Assembly: GCF_000016425.1 (NCBI RefSeq)
Contig: NC_009380.1
Location: forward strand, 2,174,144 to 2,238,143
Source of the DNA: Salinispora tropica CNB-440
GTDB lineage: Bacteria > Actinomycetota > Actinomycetes > Mycobacteriales > Micromonosporaceae
Length of the DNA stretch: 64,000 bases
Reading direction: 5' to 3'
Shown: positions 52,534 to 62,552 of the stretch, piece by piece
Numbering within the stretch: position 1 is the first letter of the stretch
Layout: every line of letters begins with the position of its first letter
Notes under the pieces: generated by a model
Seen by the model: the letters and a program-made list of their open reading frames with translations, nothing else
Database searches by the model: none
Told to the model about the DNA's origin: nothing
Made by a program: the position numbers and the translations under genes

Positions 52534-52745
52534 ATGAGCCAGACCCCGCGGACGCTTCAGTCAGCACTGTCCGAGCGCCACTTCTTCGGAGCTGAACTGC
52601 GTCGGCCGTGCGAACGCGCGAACCTCTCGCGGGTGCGGCTGAGCATCATGATCCGGTTCGGTGTGGACCTAGTGTGTCGCGTGGAAACGGTCGACCGGTT
52701 CCCCTCCTGTGAGTTCGCCGAGGCCTGCGACAAGGCGTTGGCGAC
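52534..52745 (+). pseudogene. XRE-family regulator remnant
   Basis: FFGAELRRPCERANLSRVRL, then SCEFAEACDKALATG, follows the opening of Streptomyces-type XRE/DUF5753 regulators, but the recognition-helix region is garbled. It stops before the sulfur-oxidation gene. Confidence 0.5.
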
Positions 52746-52834
52746 CGGGTGCCCCGATGCGTCTGCTACTGCTGCTCGACTATCAACACCTGACGGACCG
52801 ACATTCGCATCTTCGCCAAGGAGGGGCTGACCCC

Positions 52835-54193
52835 GTGGTGGACGTGGCAGTGGTGCAGACCAGCGAGCTCGGTGACCGCAGCTACATCGCCCACGACGGG
52901 CACGTCGCGATCGTGGTTGATCCGCAGCGTGACCTGGACCGCTTGCAGGCGGTTCTCAACGAGCGCGGGCTGCGCTGCGCGATGGTGCTGGAGACGCACA
53001 TCCACAACGACTACGTCTCCGGCGGCCTGCAACTGGCGCATCAGCACAACGCGCCGTACGCGGTCAACGCCGCCGACGAGGTGGCGTTCGAGCGGCACGG
53101 CGTCGCTGATGGTGACGAGCTGTCGGTGGGAGGCATGCGAGTGCGGGTGGTTGCGACCCCGGGGCACACCGATACTCACCTGGCCTTCGTGATTAGCGGT
53201 GGCCCCGGGCCGGCGGCAGTATTCACCGGCGGCTGCCTGCTCTACGGCAGTGTTGGGCGCACCGACCTGGTCGACCCGGCCCGCACGGAGGAACTGACCC
53301 GGGCCCAGTATCGCTCGGCACACCGCCTCGTCGACCTGCTCGACGACGACGCCGGGATCTTTCCGACCCACGGATTCGGTAGCTTCTGCTCCGCCGGATC
53401 CAGGTCCGGCGGCGAGGACAGCACCGTCGGGCAGGAGAAAGCCCGCAACGACGCGTTCACCGCGACGAACGAGGACACATTCGTGGCGCAGCTGGTCGCC
53501 GGTCTCACCGCCCACCCGGCCTACTACGCGTACATGGGTGCCCGTAACCGTGCTGGCGCCGGACCTGTCGACCTGTCCACACCGCAGCAGGTCAGTCCGA
53601 CCGAACTGCGGGAACGGATCAGCGCCGGGGAGTGGGTGGTCGATCTGCGCGACCGTACCGCGTACGCCGCCGAGCACCTCGTCGGCACCATCAGTATCGC
53701 CCTGAGCCAGCAGTTCGCCACGTACCTCGGCTGGCTCATTCCCTGGGGCATGCCGCTCACCCTGATCGGTGAGACCCCGCAGCAGATCACCGACGCGCAA
53801 CGCCAACTCGTGCGCATCGGCATCGACCGGCCGGACGGCGCTGCCACGGGCAAGCTGCGCAACCTGGCCGACGGCGTGGCCACCCGCAGCTACCGGCGGA
53901 TCACCTTCGCTGGACTCGCCGCAGCCCAGCAGGCCGGGGAGGCCCTGACCCTGCTGGACGTGCGGCGCGCCGACGAACGCGCCCTTGGCGCGATTCCCGT
54001 CTCGGTGCACATCCCGCTGCACTGCCTGCTGGATCGGCTCGGTGACGTTCCACCCGGCCCGCTTGCGGTGCACTGCGCCAGCGGGTTCCGGGCGGGCATC
54101 GCCGCCAGCCTGCTCGACCGTGCCGGCCACGACGTCGTCCACATCGACGACGAGTACGCCGTCGCTGTCACCTCCGGTCAGGCCACCGGCTGA
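52835..54193 (+). CDS. Metallo-beta-lactamase/rhodanese fusion, persulfide-oxidation type
   Basis: 452 aa from GTG at 52835, with GGAGGGG about 10 nt before. The MBL domain (residues 1-240) has ETHIHNDYVSGG, ATPGHTDTH, FTGGCLLYGSVGRTDL and THGFGSFC, as in ETHE1-like persulfide dioxygenases. Two rhodanese-like modules follow: WVVDLRDRTAYAAEHLVGT without a catalytic Cys, and the last with active-site Cys in VHCASGFRAGIAA. It likely converts persulfide made by the adjacent sulfide:quinone oxidoreductase to sulfite or thiosulfate. The pairing supports this; the chemistry is from the families. Confidence 0.85.
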   Translation: MVDVAVVQTSELGDRSYIAHDGHVAIVVDPQRDLDRLQAVLNERGLRCAMVLETHIHNDYVSGGLQLAHQHNAPYAVNAADEVAFERHGVADGDELSVGGMRVRVVATPGHTDTHLAFVISGGPGPAAVFTGGCLLYGSVGRTDLVDPARTEELTRAQYRSAHRLVDLLDDDAGIFPTHGFGSFCSAGSRSGGEDSTVGQEKARNDAFTATNEDTFVAQLVAGLTAHPAYYAYMGARNRAGAGPVDLSTPQQVSPTELRERISAGEWVVDLRDRTAYAAEHLVGTISIALSQQFATYLGWLIPWGMPLTLIGETPQQITDAQRQLVRIGIDRPDGAATGKLRNLADGVATRSYRRITFAGLAAAQQAGEALTLLDVRRADERALGAIPVSVHIPLHCLLDRLGDVPPGPLAVHCASGFRAGIAASLLDRAGHDVVHIDDEYAVAVTSGQATG

Positions 54194-54266
54194 ACAACCT
54201 GACCGACCCCATGCCGCCGAGGGAGCGCCACCCCGCCGACGGCCTCACCCACACGGAGGCACCGTC

Positions 54267-55472
54267 ATGACCGCACCGGCCGTTCACCATCGCATCCTCA
54301 TCGTCGGCGGCGGCAGCGCCGGCATCGATGTCGCCGCCCGGCTCCGCCGGGCGAGAGTCCCCGACATCGGCCTCATCGATCCCGCAGAAACCCACTACTA
54401 CCAGCCGCTGTGGACCTTGGTCGGTGGCGGATGCGCCAAGGCTAAGGAGAGCGCCCGCCCGCAGGCGTCGGTCATGCCGAAGGGCATCGCCTGGATCAAG
54501 GACGCCGCGCACACCATCGACCCGGACCAGCAGACGGTCACCACCGCCGGTGGGATCCGGGTCCGCTACGACCATCTCGTCGTGTGCCCCGGCATCCAAC
54601 TCGACTGGGACAAGATCCCCGGCATGGCGGCAGCCATGGACACTCCGATGGTATCCAGCAACTACACGTACGCCACGGCGCCGAAGACGTGGGAACTGAT
54701 CCGAAACCTGCGCTCCGGGACCGCGGTGTTTACCATGCCCGTCGGGCCGATCAAGTGTGCCGGCGCCCCACAGAAGATCGCTTACCTGGCCGCGGACCAC
54801 TGGCGTCGACAAGGCGTTCTTAAGGATATCCGGGTCGTGCTCGTGCTGCCCACCCCAACCATGTTCGGCGTCCAGGTCTTCGCCGATGAGCTCGAACGCG
54901 TCGCCGTCCGGTACGGCATCGAGGTCCACAAAAACAGCGAGCTCGTCGAAGTCGACGCCGACAGTCGCCAGGCGGTGATCGCCGATCACAACAACCGCAG
55001 TGGACAAACCATCGGCTACGACATCATGCATGTTGTACCACCGCAGTCAGCCCCCGACTGGCTCAAGCAGACCACCCTGGCAGACCCCGAAAGCCCGGCT
55101 GGCTACGTCCACGTCGACCGGAACACCCTGCAGCACACCCGATATCCGAACGTGTTCGCCCTCGGCGATGCCGGGTCCACTCCGAATTCCAAGACCGGTG
55201 CCGCGGTCCGCAAACAGGCACCGGTGGTGGCCCGCAATCTCATCGCCACGATCAGGGGCGAGCCGCTGCCGGCGGCATATGACGGGTACGCATCCTGCCC
55301 ACTGACCACGGCCCGCAACAAGATGCTGCTCGCCGAGTTCGACTACACCATGCATCCCGCACCCAGCATTCCCTTCCTCGACACCACCCACGAACGCACC
55401 GACATGTGGTATCTCAAGCGCTACGGACTGCCGGCCCTCTACTGGAATCTCATGCTTCGCGGCCGTGCCTGA
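54267..55472 (+). CDS. Sulfide:quinone oxidoreductase-like flavoprotein
   Basis: 401 aa from ATG with GGAGG upstream. FAD loop ILIVGGGSAGIDVAARL at the N-terminus, then THYYQPLWTLVGGG, PVGPIKCAGAPQKI with the redox Cys, and the second FAD motif NVFALGDAGSTPNSKTGAAV. The C-terminal membrane-binding stretch is RYGLPALYWNLML. These fit type II-like SQR, which oxidises sulfide and reduces quinone at the membrane. It lies 73 nt after the MBL/rhodanese gene, probably one operon. Confidence 0.85.
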   Translation: MTAPAVHHRILIVGGGSAGIDVAARLRRARVPDIGLIDPAETHYYQPLWTLVGGGCAKAKESARPQASVMPKGIAWIKDAAHTIDPDQQTVTTAGGIRVRYDHLVVCPGIQLDWDKIPGMAAAMDTPMVSSNYTYATAPKTWELIRNLRSGTAVFTMPVGPIKCAGAPQKIAYLAADHWRRQGVLKDIRVVLVLPTPTMFGVQVFADELERVAVRYGIEVHKNSELVEVDADSRQAVIADHNNRSGQTIGYDIMHVVPPQSAPDWLKQTTLADPESPAGYVHVDRNTLQHTRYPNVFALGDAGSTPNSKTGAAVRKQAPVVARNLIATIRGEPLPAAYDGYASCPLTTARNKMLLAEFDYTMHPAPSIPFLDTTHERTDMWYLKRYGLPALYWNLMLRGRA

Positions 55473-55512
55473 GGCCCACGGGTGGGTGGCTACCCACTGG
55501 ATGGACGTCCGG

Positions 55513-56490
55513 TCAGATCTGCGTCTGGCCCGCTGATGGCAGGACCACCCGGACGATCGCGCCACCGTCCGGGATGTTCTCGGCCCGTACCCGCCCGCCG
55601 CGGGCGCTTACTACGGCTCGCACGATGGCGAGCCCGATCCCTGACCCGCCGTTGTCTCGGTCCCGGGCCGTGTCGACTCGGTAGAAGCGTTCGAAGACGT
55701 GTGGGAGGTGCTGCGCCGGGATGCCGGGACCGGTGTCGGCCACCGCCAACTCCACACTTCTGGCACTGCTGATCACGTGTACCGTGACGGTTCCGCCCTC
55801 GGGCATGTGCCGTAGTGCGTTGTCCAGGAGGTTGCCGAGGACCTGTCCCATCCGCTGCGGATCAACGTTGACCTGTGGGGTGGGGGGGAGGTCGCTGTGC
55901 AGTGTGACGCCCTTGCCGGCGAAGCGGGGCCGCGCCGCGGTCATGGCGTCCCGGACCAGGTTCGCTGGGGCTCGCTGTACCGGGTGTAGGTCGAGCTGGT
56001 GTGTCTCGGCGCGGGAGACTGCGGCGATGTCGTCGGCGAGGCGGTGCAGCCGCGCGGTCTGGGCTGCAGCACCGACTGAAGGTCCTTGTCGTCAACGGCG
56101 ATGCCGTCCTCGGCCGCTTCGAGGTAGGCCTCGATGGTGGCGAGCGGGGTGCGCAGTTCGTGACCGAGGTCGGCGAGCAGCCGTCGCCGGGTCGTCTCGA
56201 CGGTCTCCAGGCCTTCCGCCATGGTGTTGAACGAGTCGGTGAGGGTCTTGAGCTCGTTGCCGAGGCCGGGGTCGGCCATGCGGACGTCGTAGTGTCCGTC
56301 GGCGAGGCTGGCCGACGCGTGTGCGAAGTGGGTGACCGGGCTGGCGATCCGTCGTGTCGCGTAGGCGCTGGCCGCCAGCGCCGCGACCAGCGCGGCGAGC
56401 AGACCGACAGCGAGCGCGAGCGCATTCGCCGAGGTGTAGGCCTGTTCGACGTGCCAGCGCGCCTCGGTGCTGACCTCCCCGCCGACCTAC
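55513..56490 (-). pseudogene. Two-component sensor histidine kinase, decayed
   Basis: A membrane helix (LALAVGLLAALVAALAASAY), HAMP-like region, H-box LGHELRTPLATIEAYLEA and, after a frame change near 56070, NLLDNALRHMPEG, VADTGPGIP, FERFYRVDT and GSGIGLAIV are all recognisable. One indel breaks the frame right after DKDLQSVL, and a TAG lies upstream of the helix near 56490, with apparent sensor sequence beyond it. No intact response regulator is adjacent. Confidence 0.8.
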
Positions 56491-56649
56491 CCGAGGTGCT
56501 CGTGGAAGATCCGCGGTCCGGTTCGGCTGACCGACGCCTGCGTCGGCCTGCTGGCTGGGGCTCTCGCGAACCAGGCTGCGGAACCGGGCACCGGCGTCAT
56601 GAACGTCGCCACCAGCATGACCCTCAGCCAGAGCAGCGCCGCGTGGAAC

Positions 56650-56720
56650 GAGTCGATCACTGTCCGGGTGACCCGGAGTTCGGCTACCGGTTGCTGGCCG
56701 AACTGACACTCGGCCTAGGT
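56650..56720 (+). mobile_element. IS3-family orfB fragment
   Basis: CPGDPEFGYRLLAEL on the + strand matches the DDPEFGYR segment of IS3 OrfB seen at 33055-33939. About 20 codons only. It marks an old insertion at the 5' side of the histidine-kinase relic. Confidence 0.45.
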
Positions 56721-57347
56721 AGCCGGACCTACATCAGACGATCTGTAGTCGCTTGCGCATCTCACCAGCCGGGCGACCTTCAACAGGTTCCAGGCCCGGT
56801 GGTCGTGATGCCAGAGATCGGACCTGATACGGCGCTGAAGCTCCGCAACGGTGACGTCCAGGAGTTGGCTCTGCTCGGGGGTCAGGTCCCCGCCTGACGA
56901 CAGCACGGCGGCGACGAGCTTCTCGACGGTGGTGGCGGTGTCGTCGGATGACGCTGTCAAGGCGAGAAGACGGTCGTCACTCCAACGCCCCAGTGCGTAG
57001 AGGGCTGCCGGGCTGGCTGCGCCGTACCAAATCCGCGGATAGCCATTCGGGTTCAGCTCGTCAACGGGAGGCACCCGTCGCCCGTGTTGCTTGGCCTGTC
57101 GACGCCTGCGGGCGTAGCCCAGCATTTCGGCATGCCACCCAGCTCGACTCGCCGCTAGTGCGTCAAGCGCCCTCAGGAGAGAGTCCTCGTCCTGCTCGTA
57201 TGGCCCAGCCATCTCCTCGAGGAAGCCCAACGTCGCGTGGAATCCGATCGGCCGGTAGAGCTGAACGCAGGACCGCAGGGCGGACACTCTCCGGCCGTAC
57301 GGCAGCGACCTGTTGCGGACCTTGCGCGCGTAGTTACCGAAACTCAC
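56715..57347 (-). CDS. Hypothetical protein
   Basis: 210 aa from ATG. Helical and soluble, with clusters such as RSCVQLYRPIGFHATLGFLE, RAGWHAEMLGYARRRRQAKQ and DLWHHDHRAWNLLKVARLVR. Full-looking frame with biased third positions. No family recognised. It overlaps the edge of the IS3 fragment, so its last residues may be non-native. Confidence 0.6.
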   Translation of the reverse strand: MSFGNYARKVRNRSLPYGRRVSALRSCVQLYRPIGFHATLGFLEEMAGPYEQDEDSLLRALDALAASRAGWHAEMLGYARRRRQAKQHGRRVPPVDELNPNGYPRIWYGAASPAALYALGRWSDDRLLALTASSDDTATTVEKLVAAVLSSGGDLTPEQSQLLDVTVAELQRRIRSDLWHHDHRAWNLLKVARLVRCASDYRSSDVGPAT

Positions 57348-57533
57348 GGAGCGAGACTAATCGCAGGCGGAAGGCATGTGGTACGGACGTGAGTGTCAAG
57401 CAAGTCCCGTGACAGGACAGCCGGCCGCACGGCGATGTCGGGCTCCACTTGACGCGTGACGGATGGCGTCAGATGTTGGGTGACCTGTCCGGTTGTACGA
57501 TCTCTCTGCCGAGACGGGAGCGACGGCAGCTCG

Positions 57534-58067
57534 CTAGTAGGCGTCCGGGTCTGGTCGCGCGCGTCGCCAGGCGTCTTCAAAAGCCTCCGCGCTGATCTCC
57601 ATCGGGGCATACTGCGGATCGCGTAGGTCGATGGGTGGGTTGAAAGGCCAATCCTCGGTTCGGAGGGTGTCACCGTCGGGGCGCTGCTCGATTTGGCGAA
57701 GGCGGCGGCCGTCTGGTCCCAGCTCAGCGAGGTACGCCGTGCCGTCGTACTCAGGGGAGGCGTCACGGAGATACACCAAGCTGTGGTCGGCCAGTACGCC
57801 GTAGCCAGGGAGGTCACGATGGGCCGACCGTTGATCACGAAGGCCGGCCAGTGGACCGTCGGGCAGAGCATCAAGGTGAACCTCGTCAAGTCTCCACGAG
57901 GTCACCCGCTGCACGGCGGCGTCATCGGTGACGATCTCCACCTCAGCGACGGTGTCGAGAATTTCCTCTGGCGACCGTGCCCAAACCCACCACCACAAGC
58001 CACCCATGCCGTAGTCGTGACAAACCAAGTACCGGTTCTTCGTGTTGCCGCCCTGCTGACGCACCAC
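57534..58067 (-). CDS. Hypothetical protein
   Basis: 177 aa from GTG; an internal start is possible. Trp-rich N-terminus (HDYGMGGLWWWVWARSPEEI) and acidic C-terminus (AYLAELGPDGRRLRQIEQ; RDPQYAPMEISAEAF). Size and composition resemble immunity or SMI1-like proteins, but I cannot support a family. Confidence 0.6.
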   Translation of the reverse strand: MVRQQGGNTKNRYLVCHDYGMGGLWWWVWARSPEEILDTVAEVEIVTDDAAVQRVTSWRLDEVHLDALPDGPLAGLRDQRSAHRDLPGYGVLADHSLVYLRDASPEYDGTAYLAELGPDGRRLRQIEQRPDGDTLRTEDWPFNPPIDLRDPQYAPMEISAEAFEDAWRRARPDPDAY

Positions 58068-58185
58068 GGCAGCATGTCCGGCCCGCCGCCGGCGGCGGAA
58101 CCTACCTCCTGGTGTAACTCATCATGCAAACCCGGTGTAGCCGGTCAACCGGAGGACGACCCCGGCCGCCCGGCGATGTCGGGCT

Positions 58186-58497
58186 TCACGGCAGAAGTGG
58201 TACGGCGGCACAGATCATTTTGCGTTCACGTGCTTCTCGCAGGGTGGGCCAGTCAGGGTCTTGGGTCACGTCGTAGCCGTAGCCGTAGCCGTAGCCGTAG
58301 CCGTAGCCCGTAGGCGTGGCCAGGCGGCGATGGGCACCGTGCCGACCGAAGCGGGTCTCGCCGACGGGCACGGCGACGAGATCGACCTGCCAGAGGCCTG
58401 TGTGGGTGGGGTCGAAGTCGCCGATAGCGACATTGCCATCCGGGGTGCGGAGGAGGTTGCCTACGTGGGCGTAGCCGTGGACGAGGTGGGTTCATTG
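58186..58497 (-). pseudogene. Aminoglycoside phosphotransferase-like kinase, C-terminal fragment
   Basis: LVHGYAHVGNLLRTPDGNVA, then IGDFDPTHTGLWQVDLVAVP, keeps the APH catalytic loop (HGxxHxxN with Tyr in place of Asp) and the GDFD metal site. A stop lies immediately upstream and the N-lobe is missing. Further on a (Gly-Tyr)6-type run is encoded by a hexanucleotide repeat. Confidence 0.65.
58272..58307. repeat. Hexanucleotide tandem repeat (CGTAGC)6
   Basis: Six exact copies of CGTAGC followed by degenerate copies. On the minus strand it encodes alternating Gly-Tyr in the kinase fragment. Likely slippage expansion. Confidence 0.95.
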
Positions 58498-58610
58498 ACC
58501 CGGTCAAGCCGACGACCGCAGTGACGGCGCCGGCGAGGATCGGGCACGGATCGACGGCTCGCTCCCGATCACGCCGGTCCGGGTTCCGAACCAAGGAGCT
58601 GACGGCATCA

Positions 58611-58964
58611 TCAAGGAGCTGAGGCATCCGGGGCGGCGATGACCGACAACTCGAGAACACTCGGCAGCTTGGCTTTTCCGGGCCCACCCGCCTGGATCCA
58701 CTCGATGAGGTCGGTGAGCACCGCGTCGTCGAGGACCAGGCCGAACCATACCGGGCGGGCGCCGGCCCTTCGGGCGGCCGGCGCCGGGTTAACCACGAAG
58801 ACGTTGGACTGGGCGCAGACGTCCAGGCAGTCGCTGGTGCGTACCCGATGGTCCCGGCCCAGGGCCGAACGGACCCGGTCCAGCTGTGCATCATGGTCGA
58901 CCTGTGGATGTTTTGGCCGGCTGCCGCAGCAGCAGTCCCGGCACACGGTCACTGTGCAGCCCAC
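58611..58964 (-). CDS. (2Fe-2S) ferredoxin-like (thioredoxin-fold) protein
   Basis: 117 aa from GTG at 58964 with GAGG at 5-6 nt. VTVCRDCCCGSRPKHP, then TSDCLDVCAQSNVFVVNP, gives the Cys pattern of thioredoxin-like [2Fe-2S] ferredoxins. The C-terminus is a Leu-rich helix pair (DDAVLTDLIEWIQAGG). It lies 76 nt downstream of btuF in the same orientation, so it may belong to the B12-regulated operon. A redox role in cobalamin handling is inference. Confidence 0.8.
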   Translation of the reverse strand: MGCTVTVCRDCCCGSRPKHPQVDHDAQLDRVRSALGRDHRVRTSDCLDVCAQSNVFVVNPAPAARRAGARPVWFGLVLDDAVLTDLIEWIQAGGPGKAKLPSVLELSVIAAPDASAP

Positions 58965-59040
58965 GTTACCTCTCAAGACTGATAAATACGGTGGCCGGTG
59001 CGGGTGCGTATGCTCCCCGCGCCGGAACCAAGCTGCGGGG

Positions 59041-60113
59041 TCACTTGAGCCAGTCGTTGCCGGGCAGCTCGCTGAGCTGCCGGACGTCGAGCGTCGGGGA
59101 GATCGATGACGTCGGGGCGACGCCGAAGTGCTCCACCGCTTCACGGACCCATTCGGCCGCATCGATGTTGAGAGGGCCGGAGACCCACATGGCGTACGGC
59201 AGGTTGACGAAACGTCCCTTCTTGACGGCCTCGAGGTTGCGGGATGCTGGGTTGGCTTTCAATATGTCGACTTTCTGCTGGTACGACTGTCCCGGGTAGT
59301 CGACGAAGAAGATGACGTCCGGATTTGATGCGGCGAGCCGCTCCCAACCCACCTCTGTCCAGGTGTCCTTCACGTCGGCGGTGGCGTTGGCGACCCCTGC
59401 GGCGTCGAAGACGGCTTGCGGGCCACCGTACGAACCGGAGGTGAAAATGGCATCGGTCCCGGAGTCGAAGAGGAACACGGTCGGCTTCTCGCCACTCGCG
59501 GGGGCCGCCGCCAGTGATGCCAGCCGCTTCTCGATGTCGGCGACGACAGCGTCCGCGTTCTCGCGGTGGCCGGTCAGCGTGCCGATGTTGCGCAGGTCGG
59601 TGGTGAGCGCGGTCCACGCGTCCATCGTGCCGCGAGCGCCGCTTTCCTGCTTGCAGGTCTCGCTGAGGAGGTAGGTCTTGATGCCGCGGTTTGACAGGTC
59701 CTCCGGCATCAGGTTACGGGACTTGCTGAATCCGTATCCGTAGCCGGCGAACATCATCTCCGGCTTGACCGCCAAAACGTTCTCCAGGGTGGGGTACTCG
59801 CCCCCGACCTCCTTCAGCTGATCGATCCGGGCCTCGGGATAGGCGAGCTCAAGCACGTCCCGGTCCTGGTCCATTCCGGTGACGGCGATCAGTTGATCGC
59901 GTGCGCCGACGGACAGCACGATCGAGATGATGCCGCCGTCGTGCGCGTACAGCTGGCTGATGGGCTTGTCGACACTCAGTTCCTGCCCGCAGTTTTGGAC
60001 AGTGATGGCGCCGGTGGCCGCGCTCGATCCGGCCTCTCCGGAGGCGCACGCGGTGAGGGTGGACAGGCCGAGAACAAGAGCGGTGACACGGGTACGGCCG
60101 GGCGAAGAGGCAG

Positions 60114-60117
<4 letters not shown>
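59041..60117 (-). CDS. btuF: B12 ABC transporter substrate-binding lipoprotein
   Basis: 358 aa from ATG at 60117. Lipoprotein signal with lipobox LTAC (Cys24). Periplasmic-binding-protein type III (FecB/BtuF) fold: YAHDGGIISIVLSVGARDQL, NVLAVKPEMMFAGYGYGF and NPDVIFFVDYPGQSYQQ. The family carries siderophores, heme or B12. The cobalamin riboswitch upstream of the operon points to corrinoids. Start overlaps the ATPase stop (ATGA). Confidence 0.82.
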
Positions 60118-60943
<826 letters not shown>

Positions 60944-60947
<4 letters not shown>

Positions 60948-61978
60948 CGGTCACCACCAAACCGGTAGGCGCCTCGACCCATGAGCAGCAGGAACAGGGG
61001 CGCCCCGAGCACGCCGGTCACCACGCCCAGGGGTATCTCCTGCGGTCGCACCGCCACGCGGGCCAGTACGTCTACCCAGACGAGGAACACCGCACCAGCC
61101 AACGCCGCAACCGGTAGGACGACCCGGTGCCGGGCGCCCACGACCAGCCGGGCCGCGTGCGGAACGATCAGCCCGACGAACCCCACTCCTCCGCTGACTG
61201 CCACCAGCACACCCACCACCACGGACAGACACACGAACAGCGCCAACCGCATCGCGGCAACGTTGATTCCGAGAGCCACGGCCGTCTCTGGCCCGGCTGC
61301 CAGCGCGTCCAGCCATCTATGCACGGCCAGCAAGCCAGCTGCAAGGACGACGACGAACGCGGCGGGTATCCCGAGCTTTTCCCAGGTGGCTCCGCCGACG
61401 CTACCCAGCATCCAGAACATCACCGAGTTGGCCGCGCGCTCACTGTCGCTGAGAAAGACCAGCAGCGAGGCGATCGCCGACAACCCGGAGGACAGGACGA
61501 CGCCGGAGAGCACCAACCGGATCGGGGTCAGGCCGCCCTGCGCGGTGGCGATCAGCCAGATCAGCAGCGCGGATCCGACCGCGCCGAGCAGCGCCCCGGT
61601 CGACACCGCGTAGAGGCCGAGCCCAGCGAGCGCGCCGGTGGTGAGGGCCGCGGTGGCACCCACCGAGGCGCCCGAGCTGATGCCCAACAGGTAGGGGTCG
61701 GCCAGGGTGTTGCGCACCAGAGTCTGCATGCCGGCTCCGGCGATCGCCAGGCCCGCGCCCACGACCAGTGCCAGCAGCGCGCGGGGCAGGCGCAGTTCCC
61801 AGATGATGACATCCCAGCGGCCGGCGGGCTCACCGGCGAAACGATCGGTGACCGCCGCGACTACCTCTCCGAGCGGAATGCGCTCGGAACCGAAAGCCAG
61901 CGAGGCGATCACGCTGAAGACCGACACGATGGCAAGCACGAACATCAGCGGCCAGAACGGCAGCCGGCGCCGGGACAT
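60944..61978 (-). CDS. btuC: B12 ABC transporter permease (FecCD/BtuC family)
   Basis: 344 aa from ATG at 61978, with GAGAGG at 7 nt. About ten membrane helices with RLPRALLALVVGAGLAIAGA and GFVGLIVPHAARLVVG, the BtuC/FecCD hallmarks. First gene behind the riboswitch. Its Shine-Dalgarno lies in the 3' arm of a hairpin, which suggests translational control. Confidence 0.87.
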
Positions 61979-61986
61979 GATGAGGC

Positions 61987-62017
61987 CTCTCGGGTCTGGA
62001 GACCCTGATCGCGAGAG
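61987..62017 (-). promoter_or_regulatory. Hairpin sequestering the btuC ribosome binding site
   Basis: In the minus-strand transcript CTCTCG (62012-62017) can pair with CGAGAG (61987-61992), with an inner GGGTCT/AGACCC helix. The 3' arm contains the Shine-Dalgarno GAGAGG of btuC. Formation would block translation, as in known B12 riboswitch expression platforms. Confidence 0.6.
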
Positions 62018-62034
62018 TCCACCGACGAGCATGT

Positions 62035-62172
62035 GAGCCGACAGGTCTTCGGACTCGGGGTCAACCGGCGGCACGGCCTTCCCAGAGAAGCGCTCTCCAG
62101 TGGCGTTATCGTGTCGCCGTCGCCCTCACCGCTGCGCGCCAGTCCCGGAATCTCACCGGAGTTCCCTGGCAT
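62035..62172 (-). promoter_or_regulatory. Cobalamin (AdoCbl) riboswitch
   Basis: Read on the minus strand the element shows, in order, GGGAACTCCGGTGAGATTCC, ACTGGCGCGCAGCGGT, GCCACTGG, GGGAAGGCC and GAGTCCGAAGACCTG. These are the conserved blocks of the cobalamin riboswitch core, with the B12-box GCCACTG. It lies about 57 nt before btuC. Binding of cobalamin is expected to repress the transporter. Confidence 0.92.
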
Positions 62173-62552
62173 CCCTCAGGATGCGGTCGACTCGACCCGG
62201 GACACTACACGCCCGCGTCAAGCGGATACACACGCTGTGGATCTCATCCTCGGTGACATCTACCACTTGCTCTGCGCCGGGCCGGCAGCGTCGGCGTACT
62301 GCGCGATCGTCGACAGTCCCGGAAGCCGGTCGACGGACAACCTCGGCCGCCGTCCGAGAACGGGCCCGTCGATGACGGGTGCGCGTCGCCCTCCTTCCTG
62401 ACGACGCGGCCGCCAGCCATGGACGTACTTCAAATCCCGTCTACTGCTGTATACGCCAACTGGTCACCGTAAATCGCCCTAAAATGAAAGATAGTCAGTA
62501 AAATATTACTAAAGCTATCTTCCCGTACATTGGTCTTGAGAGGGGCGTACTC
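62173..62552. other. Divergent promoter region
   Basis: About 380 bases between the riboswitch and the secreted-protein gene. The left part should hold the btu promoter. The right part (62465-62525) is strikingly AT-rich for this genome and contains the palindrome at 62488-62521. No coding sequence is supported. Confidence 0.6.
62488..62521. promoter_or_regulatory. AT-rich palindrome, possible operator
   Basis: Outer arms AAGATAG (62488-62494) and CTATCTT (62515-62521) enclose AGTAA (62497-62501) and TTACT (62506-62510). It lies 32 bp upstream of the start of the secreted-protein gene. It could be a regulator binding site or an AT-rich promoter. No factor can be named. Confidence 0.45.

Noticed and set aside
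58272..58307. CRISPR-like or regulatory repeat
   Set aside because: It is a simple hexanucleotide run without spacers and lies in a decayed coding frame.
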